This document shows, in pieces, positions 26,960 to 35,946 of a DNA stretch of 64,000 bases (within the stretch, counting starts at the first letter, position 1; each line of letters opens with the position of its first letter). Where the stretch lies: NCBI RefSeq assembly GCF_018732085.1, contig NZ_CP076103.1, positions 2,976,001 through 3,040,000 on the forward strand. The letters run 5' to 3'. Under the pieces are notes generated by a model, which searched no databases, was not told the origin of the DNA, and saw nothing but the letters and a program-made list of their open reading frames with translations. The translations under genes and the position numbers were made by a program. This stretch comes from Lysobacter capsici (lineage in GTDB: Bacteria; Pseudomonadota; Gammaproteobacteria; Xanthomonadales; Xanthomonadaceae).

Positions 26960-28252
26960 TTATCGGCTGCCGTCGGTCGCCGAGTTCCAGCGGAACTCGT
27001 GGCGGTTGCACAGGGAATAGGTCGCCAGTTGTAGGCTCGAAGCGATCAGATAGGCGATCGCCAGTCCGGTCGCGCCGCCGTGCAGATGCAGCGAGGCCAC
27101 GCTGGCGCCGATCAGCGCGAGCGCGAACACGCCGTTGCCGGCCAGCAGCACGCCGGGCCGTCCGTCGGCGGTGGCCTTGCGCATCAGCACCGTGGTCGGC
27201 GCGGTGGCGATGGCCGACAACAGCAGCCATTGCAGCGGCACGATCGCGTCGATGTAGGCCGGCGCCAGGCGGTGAATGAAGAACGGCGCGGCCATCGCCA
27301 GCACCATCGCGATCGCGCTGGTGGCGATCACCAGCAGCGCGATCGAATGCCGCAAGGCCGTGCTGGCTTCGCCGCTGGCGCCGCGAGCGACCGCAGAAGC
27401 GAGCAAGGGCAGGGTGGCGTTGGCGACCACGCCCATGCCGAACAGCAGGATCGAGCGGGCCTGATTGCCGAGCGAGAAATTGCCCAGTTCGGTCGCGCCG
27501 CCGACGCTGTGCGACAGCATCGCCATCGACAGCCAGATCGCCGGCATGGTCAGCAGGCCCGACAGCGAGGACGGCAGGCCGAGCCGCCACACCACCGACC
27601 AGTCTTCGCGTCGGGTCGCCGTCCACGACAGCGCGCAATCGTGCTCGCGTCGATAGCGGCGCAGCACCCGTTCCTGGCCGATCACGATCAGCCATTGCGC
27701 CGCGATCGAGCCGTACACCGCCCAGCCGATATCGCGCCGGCTCGCCGCCAGCAGCATGATGCCGAACACCAGCGGCGCGGTGATCAGATTCGCCAGCGCC
27801 TGCTGCTTGACCTTGTGCAAGGCCAGCGCGACCCCGTTCTGGACCGCGCCGATGAAACCGGTCAGCACCAGCAACGAAGAACTCGCGTACACCGCGACCA
27901 GGTCCGCCGAGCCGCCGACCCGCAGCGCCAGCGGCTGCGAAAACGCCAGCAGCAAACCGGCGAACAACAACGAAGCCAACAACGCCGAGCCGTAGGACAC
28001 CGTCAGCGCCGCGGCGATGCGATCGGGTTTCGTCGCCACCGCCTCGGACACGATCTTGGTCGCCATCTGGCCCAGGCTCAGCGCGCAGAACGTGGTGAAC
28101 AGCAGCGCGGTGGTTTGGATCAGGGTGAACTGGCCGAACGCGGTCGGACCGAGGAAATGCGCGGCCGCGAGTACGCCGGCGAACAGCGCGCCGCGCGAGG
28201 CGAGCGCGCTGAGCGCGGACAGACTGGCGGTGCCGATGAGGCGTCGCATCAT
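26960..28252 (-). CDS. wzx: Wzx-type polysaccharide flippase
   Basis: 430 residues with 12 or so hydrophobic helices and few motifs, typical of the MATE/MVF-related polysaccharide transporters that flip undecaprenyl-linked repeat units across the inner membrane. The N-terminus LIGTASLSALSALASRG resembles that of the Wzx/RfbX family. A second ATG three bases downstream makes the exact start uncertain by one residue. The gene sits between wecC and the acyltransferase and is the only flippase candidate in the locus, which supports a Wzx/Wzy-dependent pathway. Confidence 0.9.
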   Translation of the reverse strand: MMRRLIGTASLSALSALASRGALFAGVLAAAHFLGPTAFGQFTLIQTTALLFTTFCALSLGQMATKIVSEAVATKPDRIAAALTVSYGSALLASLLFAGLLLAFSQPLALRVGGSADLVAVYASSSLLVLTGFIGAVQNGVALALHKVKQQALANLITAPLVFGIMLLAASRRDIGWAVYGSIAAQWLIVIGQERVLRRYRREHDCALSWTATRREDWSVVWRLGLPSSLSGLLTMPAIWLSMAMLSHSVGGATELGNFSLGNQARSILLFGMGVVANATLPLLASAVARGASGEASTALRHSIALLVIATSAIAMVLAMAAPFFIHRLAPAYIDAIVPLQWLLLSAIATAPTTVLMRKATADGRPGVLLAGNGVFALALIGASVASLHLHGGATGLAIAYLIASSLQLATYSLCNRHEFRWNSATDGSR

Positions 28253-28283
28253 GGGTTACGGTCCGAATCGAGCGCGTGGGCGC

Positions 28284-29540
28284 TCAGGTCCAGATGCCCT
28301 TGGTGTCGATGATCTTCATATGGCTGGGCAGGCTGTGATCCTTGAACGGTTTGTGATCGACCAGCAGCACCGCGATGTCGGCCTGGGCGCTGGCGGTCGG
28401 CAGGTCCACCAAAATCAACTTCGACGCATCGAGCTTGGCCGGCAGCACCGAGATATGCGGCTCGACCGCGAGCACGCGGCCGGGATGGCGGCCGGCGAGT
28501 TCGACCGCGATGTCCAGCGCCGGGCTTTCGCGCAGATCGTCGATGTCGGGCTTGAACGCCAGGCCGAACACCGCGATGGTCAGGTCCTCGTGCGGCTTGC
28601 CGTCGGCCTTGGCCTGCGCGATCGCTTCGTCGATCTTGTTGATGACCCAGCCGGGCTTGCCGTTGTTGACCTCGCGCGCGGTGCGGATCAGCCGCGCTTC
28701 GTCCGGCGCGCTGTCGACGATGAACCACGGGTCGACCGCGATGCAGTGGCCGCCGACGCCGGGGCCGGGCTGGAGGATGTTGACGCGCGGATGGCGGTTG
28801 GCCAGGCCGACCAGGTCCCAGACGTTGATGCCGAGCTTGTCGCAGATGATCGACAGCTCGTTGGCGAAGGCGATGTTGACGTCGCGGAACGCGTTCTCGG
28901 TCAGCTTGCACATCTCGGCGGTGCGCGCGTTGGTGACGATGCATTCGCCGCGCACGAAGCTCTTGTACAACTCGCAGGCACGCTGCGAACAGCGCGCGGT
29001 CATGCCGCCGATCACGCGGTCGTTCTCGATCAGCTCGCGCATCACATGCCCGGGCAGCACGCGCTCGGGGCAGTAGGCGATGTTGACGTCGGCCTGCTCG
29101 TCGGCGTCCTGCGGAAAGCTCAGGTCGGGACGCGCGGCGGCCAGCCACCCGGCCAGTTGTTCGGTCGCGCCGACCGGCGAGGTCGATTCGAGCACCACCA
29201 GGTCGCCCTTGCGCAGCACCGGCGCCAACGATTTAGCCGCCGCTTCGATGTAGCTCAGGTCGGGTTCGTGATCGTTCTTGAACGGCGTCGGCACCGCGAT
29301 CAGGAAGGCGTCGGCGGCCTCGGGCCGCAGCGAGGCGCGCAGGAAACCGCCGGACACCGCGGCGCGCACCGCGGTGTCGAGTTCGGGTTCGATGATGTGG
29401 ATCTCGCCGCGGTTGATGGTATCGACGATCGAGGCGGTGACGTCGATGCCGATCACGCGTTTGCGCGCGGCTGCGAAGGCGGCGGCGGTGGGAAGGCCGA
29501 TGTAGCCCAGGCCGATGACGCTGACGGTGTCGAAACTCAT
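28284..29540 (-). CDS. wecC: UDP-N-acetyl-D-mannosamine dehydrogenase
   Basis: Oxidises UDP-ManNAc to UDP-ManNAcA with two NAD+ in the cytoplasm. It has 418 residues from the ATG at 29540, which has a GGAG ribosome site about 6 bases upstream; the more distal in-frame ATG lacks one. The Rossmann motif GLGYIGLPTA is at residues 8-17. The central motif LTENAFRDVNIAFANE contains the conserved Lys/Asn environment, and GVGGHCIAVDPW (about residues 250-262) holds the catalytic Cys. These features match WecC better than UDP-glucose dehydrogenase. Together with the WecB half of its upstream neighbour it forms the complete route to UDP-ManNAcA. Confidence 0.93.
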   Translation of the reverse strand: MSFDTVSVIGLGYIGLPTAAAFAAARKRVIGIDVTASIVDTINRGEIHIIEPELDTAVRAAVSGGFLRASLRPEAADAFLIAVPTPFKNDHEPDLSYIEAAAKSLAPVLRKGDLVVLESTSPVGATEQLAGWLAAARPDLSFPQDADEQADVNIAYCPERVLPGHVMRELIENDRVIGGMTARCSQRACELYKSFVRGECIVTNARTAEMCKLTENAFRDVNIAFANELSIICDKLGINVWDLVGLANRHPRVNILQPGPGVGGHCIAVDPWFIVDSAPDEARLIRTAREVNNGKPGWVINKIDEAIAQAKADGKPHEDLTIAVFGLAFKPDIDDLRESPALDIAVELAGRHPGRVLAVEPHISVLPAKLDASKLILVDLPTASAQADIAVLLVDHKPFKDHSLPSHMKIIDTKGIWT

Positions 29541-29588
29541 GAAAACTCCGGTAGGCCCCGTGGGGAGGCGCAATGGGTGTCGTATCCG

Positions 29589-29610
29589 CCGCGGACGCTG
29601 AGGTCCGCGG
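29589..29610 (-). terminator. Hairpin between wecAB and wecC
   Basis: A perfect 8-base-pair stem (CCGCGGAC / GTCCGCGG) with a 6-base loop lies just after the wecAB stop. There is no T-run after it on the minus strand, so it is more likely a processing or attenuation hairpin than a full terminator. It could lower expression of the genes downstream. Confidence 0.35.
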
Positions 29611-29625
29611 CACAGGGAAGGGAGC

Positions 29626-31983
29626 TCAGGCGGCCAGGCGCGATTCGCCGTGCTTGAACAGCGCCAGCGCTTCGACGATGCGCTGGCAAGCCTTGCCGTC
29701 GCCGTAAGGGTTGTGGGCGAAGCTCATCGCCTCGTAGGCGGCGCGGTCTTCGAGCAGCGCGGTGATGCCGTCGGCGATCAGCTTGCGATCGGTGCCGACC
29801 AGCTTGACCGTGCCGGCCGATACCGCTTCGGGCCGCTCGGTGGTGTCGCGCATGACCAGCACCGGCTTGCCGAGCGACGGCGCTTCTTCCTGGATGCCGC
29901 CCGAGTCGGTCAGGATGATGTGCGCGGCATTCATCAGATAGACGAAGGGCAGGTAGTCCAGCGGCTCGATCAGATGGATGGTCGGGATGTCGCGCAGCAG
30001 ACGGTTGACCGGTTCGCGCACCTGCGGGTTCAGATGCACCGGGTAGACGATGTCGACGTCGGGATGGCGCAGCGCGGTGTCGCGCAGCGCGTGGCAGATG
30101 CGCTCGAAACCGCCGCCGAAGCTTTCGCGACGATGCCCGGTGACCAGCACCACCCGCCGTTTCGGATCGAGGAACGCGAATTGCGATTCGAGCTCGCGGC
30201 GCAGCGACGGCGTGTTCTCGATTCTGAGCAACACCTCGCGCAGCGCGTCGATCACGGTGTTGCCGGTGATCTGGATGCGCGCGTCCGGAATGCCCTCGTC
30301 GAGCAGGTTGCGTCCGGACAGCTCGGTCGGGGCGAAATGCATCGATGCCAGCGCGCCGGTGAGCTTGCGGTTGGCTTCTTCCGGCCACGGCGAATACAGG
30401 TTGCCGGTACGCAGGCCGGCCTCGACGTGGGCGACCGGAATCTGCTGGTAGTACGCGGCCAGGGTGGTCGCCATGGTGGTCGAGGTGTCGCCGTGGACCA
30501 GCACCACGTCGGGCTTGAGTTCCGACAGCACCTTCTTCATGCCGGTCAGGATCGCGGTGGTGATGTCGGTCAGGTCCTGGCCGGGCTTCATGATGTCCAG
30601 ATCGAAGTGCGGCTGGATCTCGAACAACTGCAGCACCTGATCGAGCATCTGCCGATGCTGGCCGGTGACGCACACGCGCGCGTCGAAGCGCGGGTCCTGG
30701 GCCAGCATCAGCGCCAGCGGTCCCATCTTGATCGCTTCGGGGCGGGTGCCGAACACGCACAGGGTCTTGATCGTGCGCGCGGCCTGCGGCATCGCGCCGG
30801 CAGGCACCGGCGCCGTTGCGGCCGCGAGTTCGCCGGCCAGGCCGGTGCGGGCGTACGCCAGCGGCACCGGCGTCTCGGCGTCGGGCAGTTTGCTCGGATT
30901 GTGCGGCGAAAACGCCAGTTCGCCGTCGTTGTCCGCGGCCGGCTCGAGCAGGGCGCGCTTGAGTTTTCCGCCGTACGACAGGCTGATCGCATAGACGCAC
31001 AGCGCCGCGGCGAACAGCAGCAGGCCGATCCCGATCGGTTGCTGGCGCAGCGCATAACCCAACGCGATCAGGCTGCAGGCAATGCCGATCATGGTCAGCA
31101 GCGCGTTGTTCGGCGAACGGCCCTGATCGATCAGCATGTAGTGCAGGTGCTGGCGATCGGGCTTGAACGGCGACAGGCCCTTACGCACGCGGCGGTACAT
31201 CACGGTGAGGGTTTCGAACACCGGCAGCGCCACGCACCACGCCGCCTCGGCCGCATCGATGCGCGGCGAGCCGCGCTGGCTCAGGTAGATCAGGCTCCAG
31301 GCGAGCACATAGCCGATCAGCATGCTGCCGGCGTCGCCCATGAACAGTTTGCGCCCCGGCACGCCGCCGAGATTGACGAACAAGTACGGCGTCAGCGCAG
31401 TGAACAGCAGCAACAGCACCGGCAGCGCGCCGCCCGAGCCGGCGCTGCCGCCGCCGAACAGGAAGATCGCGCCGATGCAGACCAGGGCCAGGCTGCCGGC
31501 GAGGCCGTCGATGCCGTCGAGCATGTTGAAGGCGTTGATCATGCCGACCACCGCGATCAGCGTGACCGGAATGCCGAGCCAGCCCAGGCGGATCGCGCCG
31601 GTGCCGAACAGGTCGCCGAGGTGATCCAGGTACAGGCCGGTGCCGGAGATCATCAATGCCGCCGCGCCGGTCTGCACCAGCAGGCGGGTGCGCACGCTCA
31701 GGTCGCGCGCGTCGTCGACCGCGCCGACCACCACGATCAGCGCGGCGCTGCCCAGCAGGCACAGCGCGAAGCGATCGTGCAGGCCCAGGTAGACCGCGCC
31801 GGCGAGCAATCCGGCGAAGAAGCACAGGCCGCCGATCACCGGGATATGGCCTTTGTGCTGTTTGCGCGCGTTGGGCCGGTCGATCAGGCCCAGTGCGTTG
31901 GCGGCGGGGTACATCGCATACATCGCGATGCAGGTGACCAATAAAGTCAGCGTGCACGCTATGACGAACTGTTCTTTCAACAT
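29626..31983 (-). CDS. WecA-WecB fusion: sugar-phosphate transferase plus UDP-GlcNAc 2-epimerase
   Basis: 785 residues carrying two complete enzymes. Residues about 1-335 form a polytopic MraY/WecA-type transferase that starts the lipid-linked unit by moving HexNAc-1-P to undecaprenyl phosphate. Its motifs are GAVDDARDL, NMLDGIDGLAG, FMGDAGS and the HLHYML histidines. A 60-residue Ala/Pro-rich linker follows. Residues about 405-785 form a non-hydrolysing UDP-GlcNAc 2-epimerase (WecB) with FGTRPEAIKMGPL, HGDTSTTMA, HRRESFGGGF and DSGGIQEEAPSLGKPV. The product UDP-ManNAc is the substrate of WecC just downstream. These two enzymes are normally separate proteins. The fusion reads through with no break, so it looks genuine. 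It is the first gene of the biosynthetic operon. Confidence 0.93.
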   Translation of the reverse strand: MLKEQFVIACTLTLLVTCIAMYAMYPAANALGLIDRPNARKQHKGHIPVIGGLCFFAGLLAGAVYLGLHDRFALCLLGSAALIVVVGAVDDARDLSVRTRLLVQTGAAALMISGTGLYLDHLGDLFGTGAIRLGWLGIPVTLIAVVGMINAFNMLDGIDGLAGSLALVCIGAIFLFGGGSAGSGGALPVLLLLFTALTPYLFVNLGGVPGRKLFMGDAGSMLIGYVLAWSLIYLSQRGSPRIDAAEAAWCVALPVFETLTVMYRRVRKGLSPFKPDRQHLHYMLIDQGRSPNNALLTMIGIACSLIALGYALRQQPIGIGLLLFAAALCVYAISLSYGGKLKRALLEPAADNDGELAFSPHNPSKLPDAETPVPLAYARTGLAGELAAATAPVPAGAMPQAARTIKTLCVFGTRPEAIKMGPLALMLAQDPRFDARVCVTGQHRQMLDQVLQLFEIQPHFDLDIMKPGQDLTDITTAILTGMKKVLSELKPDVVLVHGDTSTTMATTLAAYYQQIPVAHVEAGLRTGNLYSPWPEEANRKLTGALASMHFAPTELSGRNLLDEGIPDARIQITGNTVIDALREVLLRIENTPSLRRELESQFAFLDPKRRVVLVTGHRRESFGGGFERICHALRDTALRHPDVDIVYPVHLNPQVREPVNRLLRDIPTIHLIEPLDYLPFVYLMNAAHIILTDSGGIQEEAPSLGKPVLVMRDTTERPEAVSAGTVKLVGTDRKLIADGITALLEDRAAYEAMSFAHNPYGDGKACQRIVEALALFKHGESRLAA

Positions 31984-32574
31984 GACCGTGAGTCCAAGGA
32001 AAGTCTTCGGTGTGACCAGCCGACGACCGCCCCCTCGGTCAATCCTGTTCTATTGCTGTTGCCTGTTTCGTTGTTTACGCAGCTACGCATTGCTCCTGTC
32101 GATCCGGCGGAGCGTTCGATCTTGTTGGAACCTCATGGCGATGCCGGCTTGTTATGGTTGTTGTTGCTGCCGCATCCCTACCGCCGCATGCGCGGCGCTG
32201 TGGTCGAGCGTGTTCAAGTCGATGTGGTGCGCGTTGCGTCGGGAAAATCGGATGTCTCCGCCTCGAATGCATCGTGCCACTTCGGGTTGCGCGATACTGT
32301 GAGTTGGTAAGGAGTTTATCGGTACTTTTACGATTGCTTGCCGGAAACGTGCGCGAAGTTCATAAGCTGTAAACACATGTCTCGTGGTTGATGTTGTCGC
32401 GCAAATGTTTCTGTTGTTAGCGATTGATGCGGGCCGGGCATGCCGTCATTGCGATGCGTTATGAGGCGCTCATTTTGATTGCGATAGCGCGCCTGGAATC
32501 GTTCGCTTCTGCGGCGGCCATCGCGCCGATTCCGGGCCGCGCAACGCGGCTTCATGACCGGTTTTTTCGCGTGC
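31984..32574. other. Long leader region of the polysaccharide biosynthesis operon
   Basis: About 590 bases without a credible gene, distinctly less GC-rich than the flanks, between the end of wzc and the start of wecAB, both on the minus strand. Its length suggests a separate promoter for the biosynthetic genes with a long untranslated leader. It contains the ops-like element described separately. I cannot assign a -10/-35 pair with confidence. Confidence 0.55.
32174..32185 (-). promoter_or_regulatory. ops-like element (candidate RfaH/NusG-paralogue site)
   Basis: On the minus strand the sequence reads GGCGGTAGGGAT. The first eight bases are identical to the ops element GGCGGTAGCGTG used by RfaH-type antiterminators; the last four differ. 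It lies about 190 bases upstream of wecAB, in the untranslated leader where JUMPstart/ops sites of capsule and O-antigen operons lie. A perfect 6-bp hairpin (CGCCGC-GCAT-GCGGCG) overlaps its 5' half. A chance match is possible. Confidence 0.35.
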
Positions 32575-34815
32575 TCACGCATCGGCCTTGCCCTGGTACT
32601 GATAGCCGTAGACGTAATGGGTGTCGTGGCGCCGTTCCACCGCGTTGAAGATCGCGCCGCGCAGTTCGATGCCGTTGTGTTCGAAACGTTGCTTGGCCAA
32701 GGCCAGTTCCTTGGCCGGATTGAGGCCGAAGCGCGCGACCATCAGGCTGGTCGCGGCATGGCGGCCGATGATCGCCGCGTCGGTCACCGCCAGGATCGGC
32801 GGCGTGTCGACGATCACCAGGTCGTATTGCTGCGCGGTGGTCTGCAGCAGCGCGGCGAGGTTGGGGCGCATCAACAGTTCCGACGGATTCGGCGGCGCTT
32901 CGCCGCGCGGGATGAAATGCAGCCCGTCGATGGCCGACGCGCGCGTGGCCGTGGCGAGGTCGATCTTGCCGGCGAGCAGGTCGGCCAGGCCGTTGTCGTT
33001 GCGGTGTCCCATCACCCGATGCAGGGTGCCGCGGCGCATGTCGCCGTCGATCAGCAACACGCGCTGGCCGCCCTGGGTGATCACCGCGGCGAGGTTGGTC
33101 GAGACGAAGGTCTTGCCGGCGCCGGGGCTGGAGCCGCAGATCATCAGGATGTTGTTCTTCGCTTCCAGCCGGGCGAAATGCAGCGAGGTGCGCAGGCTGC
33201 GGATCGCTTCGATCGCCAGGTCCGACGGCGCATCCAGGGCCAGCAGGTGCGGACGGTTGCCGCGCCCGCTGCCGCCGGCCCCGTTGCCGGCGCGCAGCTT
33301 GCGGCCATTGCTTTCATGGTCGCGCTGGTAATCGCTCATCGGGATCGAGGCATACACCGGCAGGCCGAGGTCCTCGATCTGCTTCACGTCCTCGATGCCG
33401 CGGTTGAGCATCTGCCGCAGGAACACCCAGGCCACGGCGAGAAAACCGGCGAGGAAGGTACCGATCACCAGCAACTGCAGGCGCTTGGGCTTGATCGGCT
33501 GGCTGACGTCGACCACCGACTTGTCGACCACGCGCGCATTGCCGACGGTGCCGGCGCGGGCGATGTCGAGCTGCTGCGCCTGGTTCAACAGGTTGGTGTA
33601 GGTCAGCGTGCTGACCTGGACCTCGCGAGTCAGCCCGAGCAATTGCTGCTGGGTCTGCGGCAGGCCGCCGATGCGGTCGTTGATTTCCTGCTTTTTGCCT
33701 TCCAATTCGCCCAATTGCGCCATCAAGGCGCGATAGGCCGGATGCTGCGGAGTGAAGCGGCGGCTGACTTCGGCCTGTTGCAGCTTCAATTGCGAAACGT
33801 TGTTGTCCAGCGCGACGACCTGATCGAGCAGCGACTTGGCTTCCAGGGTCACATCGACGGTATGCGCCTGCGACTGATACTCGGCCAGCGCGTGCTCGGC
33901 CTTTTCCAGATCGCCGCGCACGTTCGGCAACTGCTTCTGCACGAACTCCAGGCTGCTGGCGGCTTCGGCGGAATTGCGCTCGACGTTCTGGCGGGTGTAT
34001 TGGCGGGTGATCGCGTCCAGCGTCGCCACCGCGAGGTCGGGGTCGCCGTTCTCGTAGCTGAGCTGGATGATCCCCGAGTCCTTGGCCTTCTCGCTCGCGG
34101 TGAGGTTGTTCTGCAGCGCGGTGAGGATCGCCAGGCGCGGCAGTTGGGTGATCTCGAAGCGCATGCCCGGATGCGCGCTCATCTGTTCCACGCGCAGGCT
34201 CACCGCGCCCGCGCTGGCTTTCTCGCCGGCCTTGCCGTTGAGCAGCAACTGGTTTTCGTCGTCATACAGTGCATATGTGCCGGCTTCGGCGGCGACCAGC
34301 ACCAGCGGCTTGGCGACCAGTTCGTCGGGCACGCTCAACTGCGACACCGACAGACTTTCGCCGCCCCAGCCGTAGCTGTTCATGCCGAGCCACGGCGAGG
34401 CCAGATCGCCCGGCGCGGCGGGCTGATAGCGCCGCGCCAGCATCGAACCGATCAGGGGAAAGCGCTTGGGCTCGACCTGCACGTCCAGCTTGAGATCGTC
34501 GACGGCCTTGCCGACCACGGTGCGCGAAGTCATCAGCGCGATCTCGGTGACCGCCTGCGGCGCCGAATCGGTCAGCGCCTGCGAGACCGCGGTCAGGCCG
34601 GGCAGGGTGGGCGAGTTCGACTCCACCTGCACCATCGCATTGGCCTGATACACCGGCGAGGCCAGCAGCACATACATCAGGCTCAGCACGAAGCCGGCCG
34701 CAGTGACGATGCCGATCAGCCAGCGATGGTCGAGCAAGGTGCCGAGCAACGCGGCCAGATCGATCTCGTCGTTGCTGTCCTGGCGCGAGCCAGGTGGCGT
34801 TGATACTGCCGACAT
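32575..34815 (-). CDS. wzc: Wzc-type polysaccharide co-polymerase and tyrosine autokinase
   Basis: 746 residues. The N-terminal Wzz domain starts with a membrane helix (about residues 30-50). A long periplasmic coiled-coil region follows, then a second membrane helix near residue 445. The cytoplasmic C-terminal part is a BY-kinase: Walker A GSSPGAGKT (about 558-566), Walker A' LLIDGDMRRG and Walker B VIVDTPP. The C-terminus ends in a tyrosine cluster (HYVYGYQYQ), the site of trans-phosphorylation in Wzc. Cycling of phosphorylation with the phosphatase Wzb drives polymer length control and export through Wza. It follows the wzb gene on the same strand with a 50-base gap. Confidence 0.95.
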   Translation of the reverse strand: MSAVSTPPGSRQDSNDEIDLAALLGTLLDHRWLIGIVTAAGFVLSLMYVLLASPVYQANAMVQVESNSPTLPGLTAVSQALTDSAPQAVTEIALMTSRTVVGKAVDDLKLDVQVEPKRFPLIGSMLARRYQPAAPGDLASPWLGMNSYGWGGESLSVSQLSVPDELVAKPLVLVAAEAGTYALYDDENQLLLNGKAGEKASAGAVSLRVEQMSAHPGMRFEITQLPRLAILTALQNNLTASEKAKDSGIIQLSYENGDPDLAVATLDAITRQYTRQNVERNSAEAASSLEFVQKQLPNVRGDLEKAEHALAEYQSQAHTVDVTLEAKSLLDQVVALDNNVSQLKLQQAEVSRRFTPQHPAYRALMAQLGELEGKKQEINDRIGGLPQTQQQLLGLTREVQVSTLTYTNLLNQAQQLDIARAGTVGNARVVDKSVVDVSQPIKPKRLQLLVIGTFLAGFLAVAWVFLRQMLNRGIEDVKQIEDLGLPVYASIPMSDYQRDHESNGRKLRAGNGAGGSGRGNRPHLLALDAPSDLAIEAIRSLRTSLHFARLEAKNNILMICGSSPGAGKTFVSTNLAAVITQGGQRVLLIDGDMRRGTLHRVMGHRNDNGLADLLAGKIDLATATRASAIDGLHFIPRGEAPPNPSELLMRPNLAALLQTTAQQYDLVIVDTPPILAVTDAAIIGRHAATSLMVARFGLNPAKELALAKQRFEHNGIELRGAIFNAVERRHDTHYVYGYQYQGKADA

Positions 34816-34866
34816 TAGGGTGAGTACCTGTTAGGTGAAACCTGCCGCGAGGCGTCGCGCGACAAC

Positions 34867-35301
34867 TTATAGATAGCCCCGCCAGCTACTCACCCCTGAG
34901 CTGATCAACTGGTAGGACTGTTCGAAAACGCTGTGCGATTGCCGGTACGGATCGGGGATGGCGGTGTTGTCCAGCCATTTCCCGAGCAGATACGTCTTGC
35001 CTCGCGCATGCGGCGAAATCCGGAGCACGGCATCGACATGCCATGGTTCCATGGTCAACACCAGATCGGCCGCGTCGATCATCGCGCGGTCGATCTGTCG
35101 AGCAACATGCGATTGCCCCGACATTCCGTGTTGGTTGAGCACAGCCTGCGCTGTGGCGTCGATCGGGTGGCCCTTGACGGCGGCCAGTCCCGCGGATTCG
35201 ACGGTGACGTCCAGGTCGTGGAGTTGTTGGCGCAACAGCACTTCAGCAGTGGGACTTCGGCAGATATTGCCGACGCATACGATCAGAACTCGACGGAACA
35301 C
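34867..35301 (-). CDS. wzb: Low-molecular-weight protein-tyrosine phosphatase (Wzb)
   Basis: 144 residues, full length for the family. The phosphate loop CVGNICRS (Cys9 to Ser16) holds the nucleophilic Cys and the Arg. The general-acid aspartate is in the IPDPY motif near residue 117. It removes phosphate from the tyrosine tail of Wzc in the cytoplasm and resets the export cycle. It is the first gene of the minus-strand transport pair and is divergent from wza. Confidence 0.95.
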   Translation of the reverse strand: MFRRVLIVCVGNICRSPTAEVLLRQQLHDLDVTVESAGLAAVKGHPIDATAQAVLNQHGMSGQSHVARQIDRAMIDAADLVLTMEPWHVDAVLRISPHARGKTYLLGKWLDNTAIPDPYRQSHSVFEQSYQLISSGVSSWRGYL

Positions 35302-35946
35302 ACGTTATGAGACCTCAATCGTTGCGGAACTATCGTTTCAGAACGGCGGCGATCGCGAAACTTTCTTGCGATCGTGCGTGCATCGGCATGCGTGGCACAT
35401 CGGATGCGACGGCCGAAAATGTAAGAGCTGCCCATGACAGGGTCAACACACACGTGAATTTTCGCCATGAAGCCGTGACGCAGGTCACCGCGATGTTTGC
35501 GACATCGGGGCAGAGGCTTGCTGGGCGGGGCATTGCGTTAGCATCGCGTCGCGTCGGCAATGCGAAGGCGTCGTTAAATAAACGTCAAATGCAGCGTAAA
35601 TTCATGCGTATTCCGAATGCGAGCTGTACCCGGCGCGCGCGCGATGGCTAAAACGTGATCGCGTTCCGATCATCGCGGCGACGAAGTAAAAGCGCTCGCT
35701 ATACTTTTGCGACAGGGCGGCAAGATCGATTTCATCGTTGAGGTTTCATGCCAGATCCGTACCGCGACTGCCTCGCCCGCGCAGTCGACCGCCTGCATCG
35801 CTCGCCGCGCATCGCCGCGCCGGCCGCGCCGTCCCATCGAATCGCAACGTCGCATCGACAGGATCGTCGATTCCACGCGCGTGTCTGGCCTTGAGCTCTT
35901 GCTTGGAGTTCTCAACTTGAGTTCGCGACTTAGAGACGATCCACTC
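35302..35946. other. Divergent promoter region between wzb and wza
   Basis: About 645 bases without a gene, between the divergent starts of wzb and wza. Several stretches are less GC-rich (for example 35565-35610), as expected for promoter DNA. The open frame that continues upstream from wza is Arg/Ser-rich and lacks any recognisable domain, so it is treated as untranslated leader. Individual promoter elements cannot be assigned. Confidence 0.5.

Noticed and set aside
35707..35946. In-frame upstream extension of wza
   Set aside because: The extra 80 residues are Arg/Ser-rich and would bury the lipoprotein signal.
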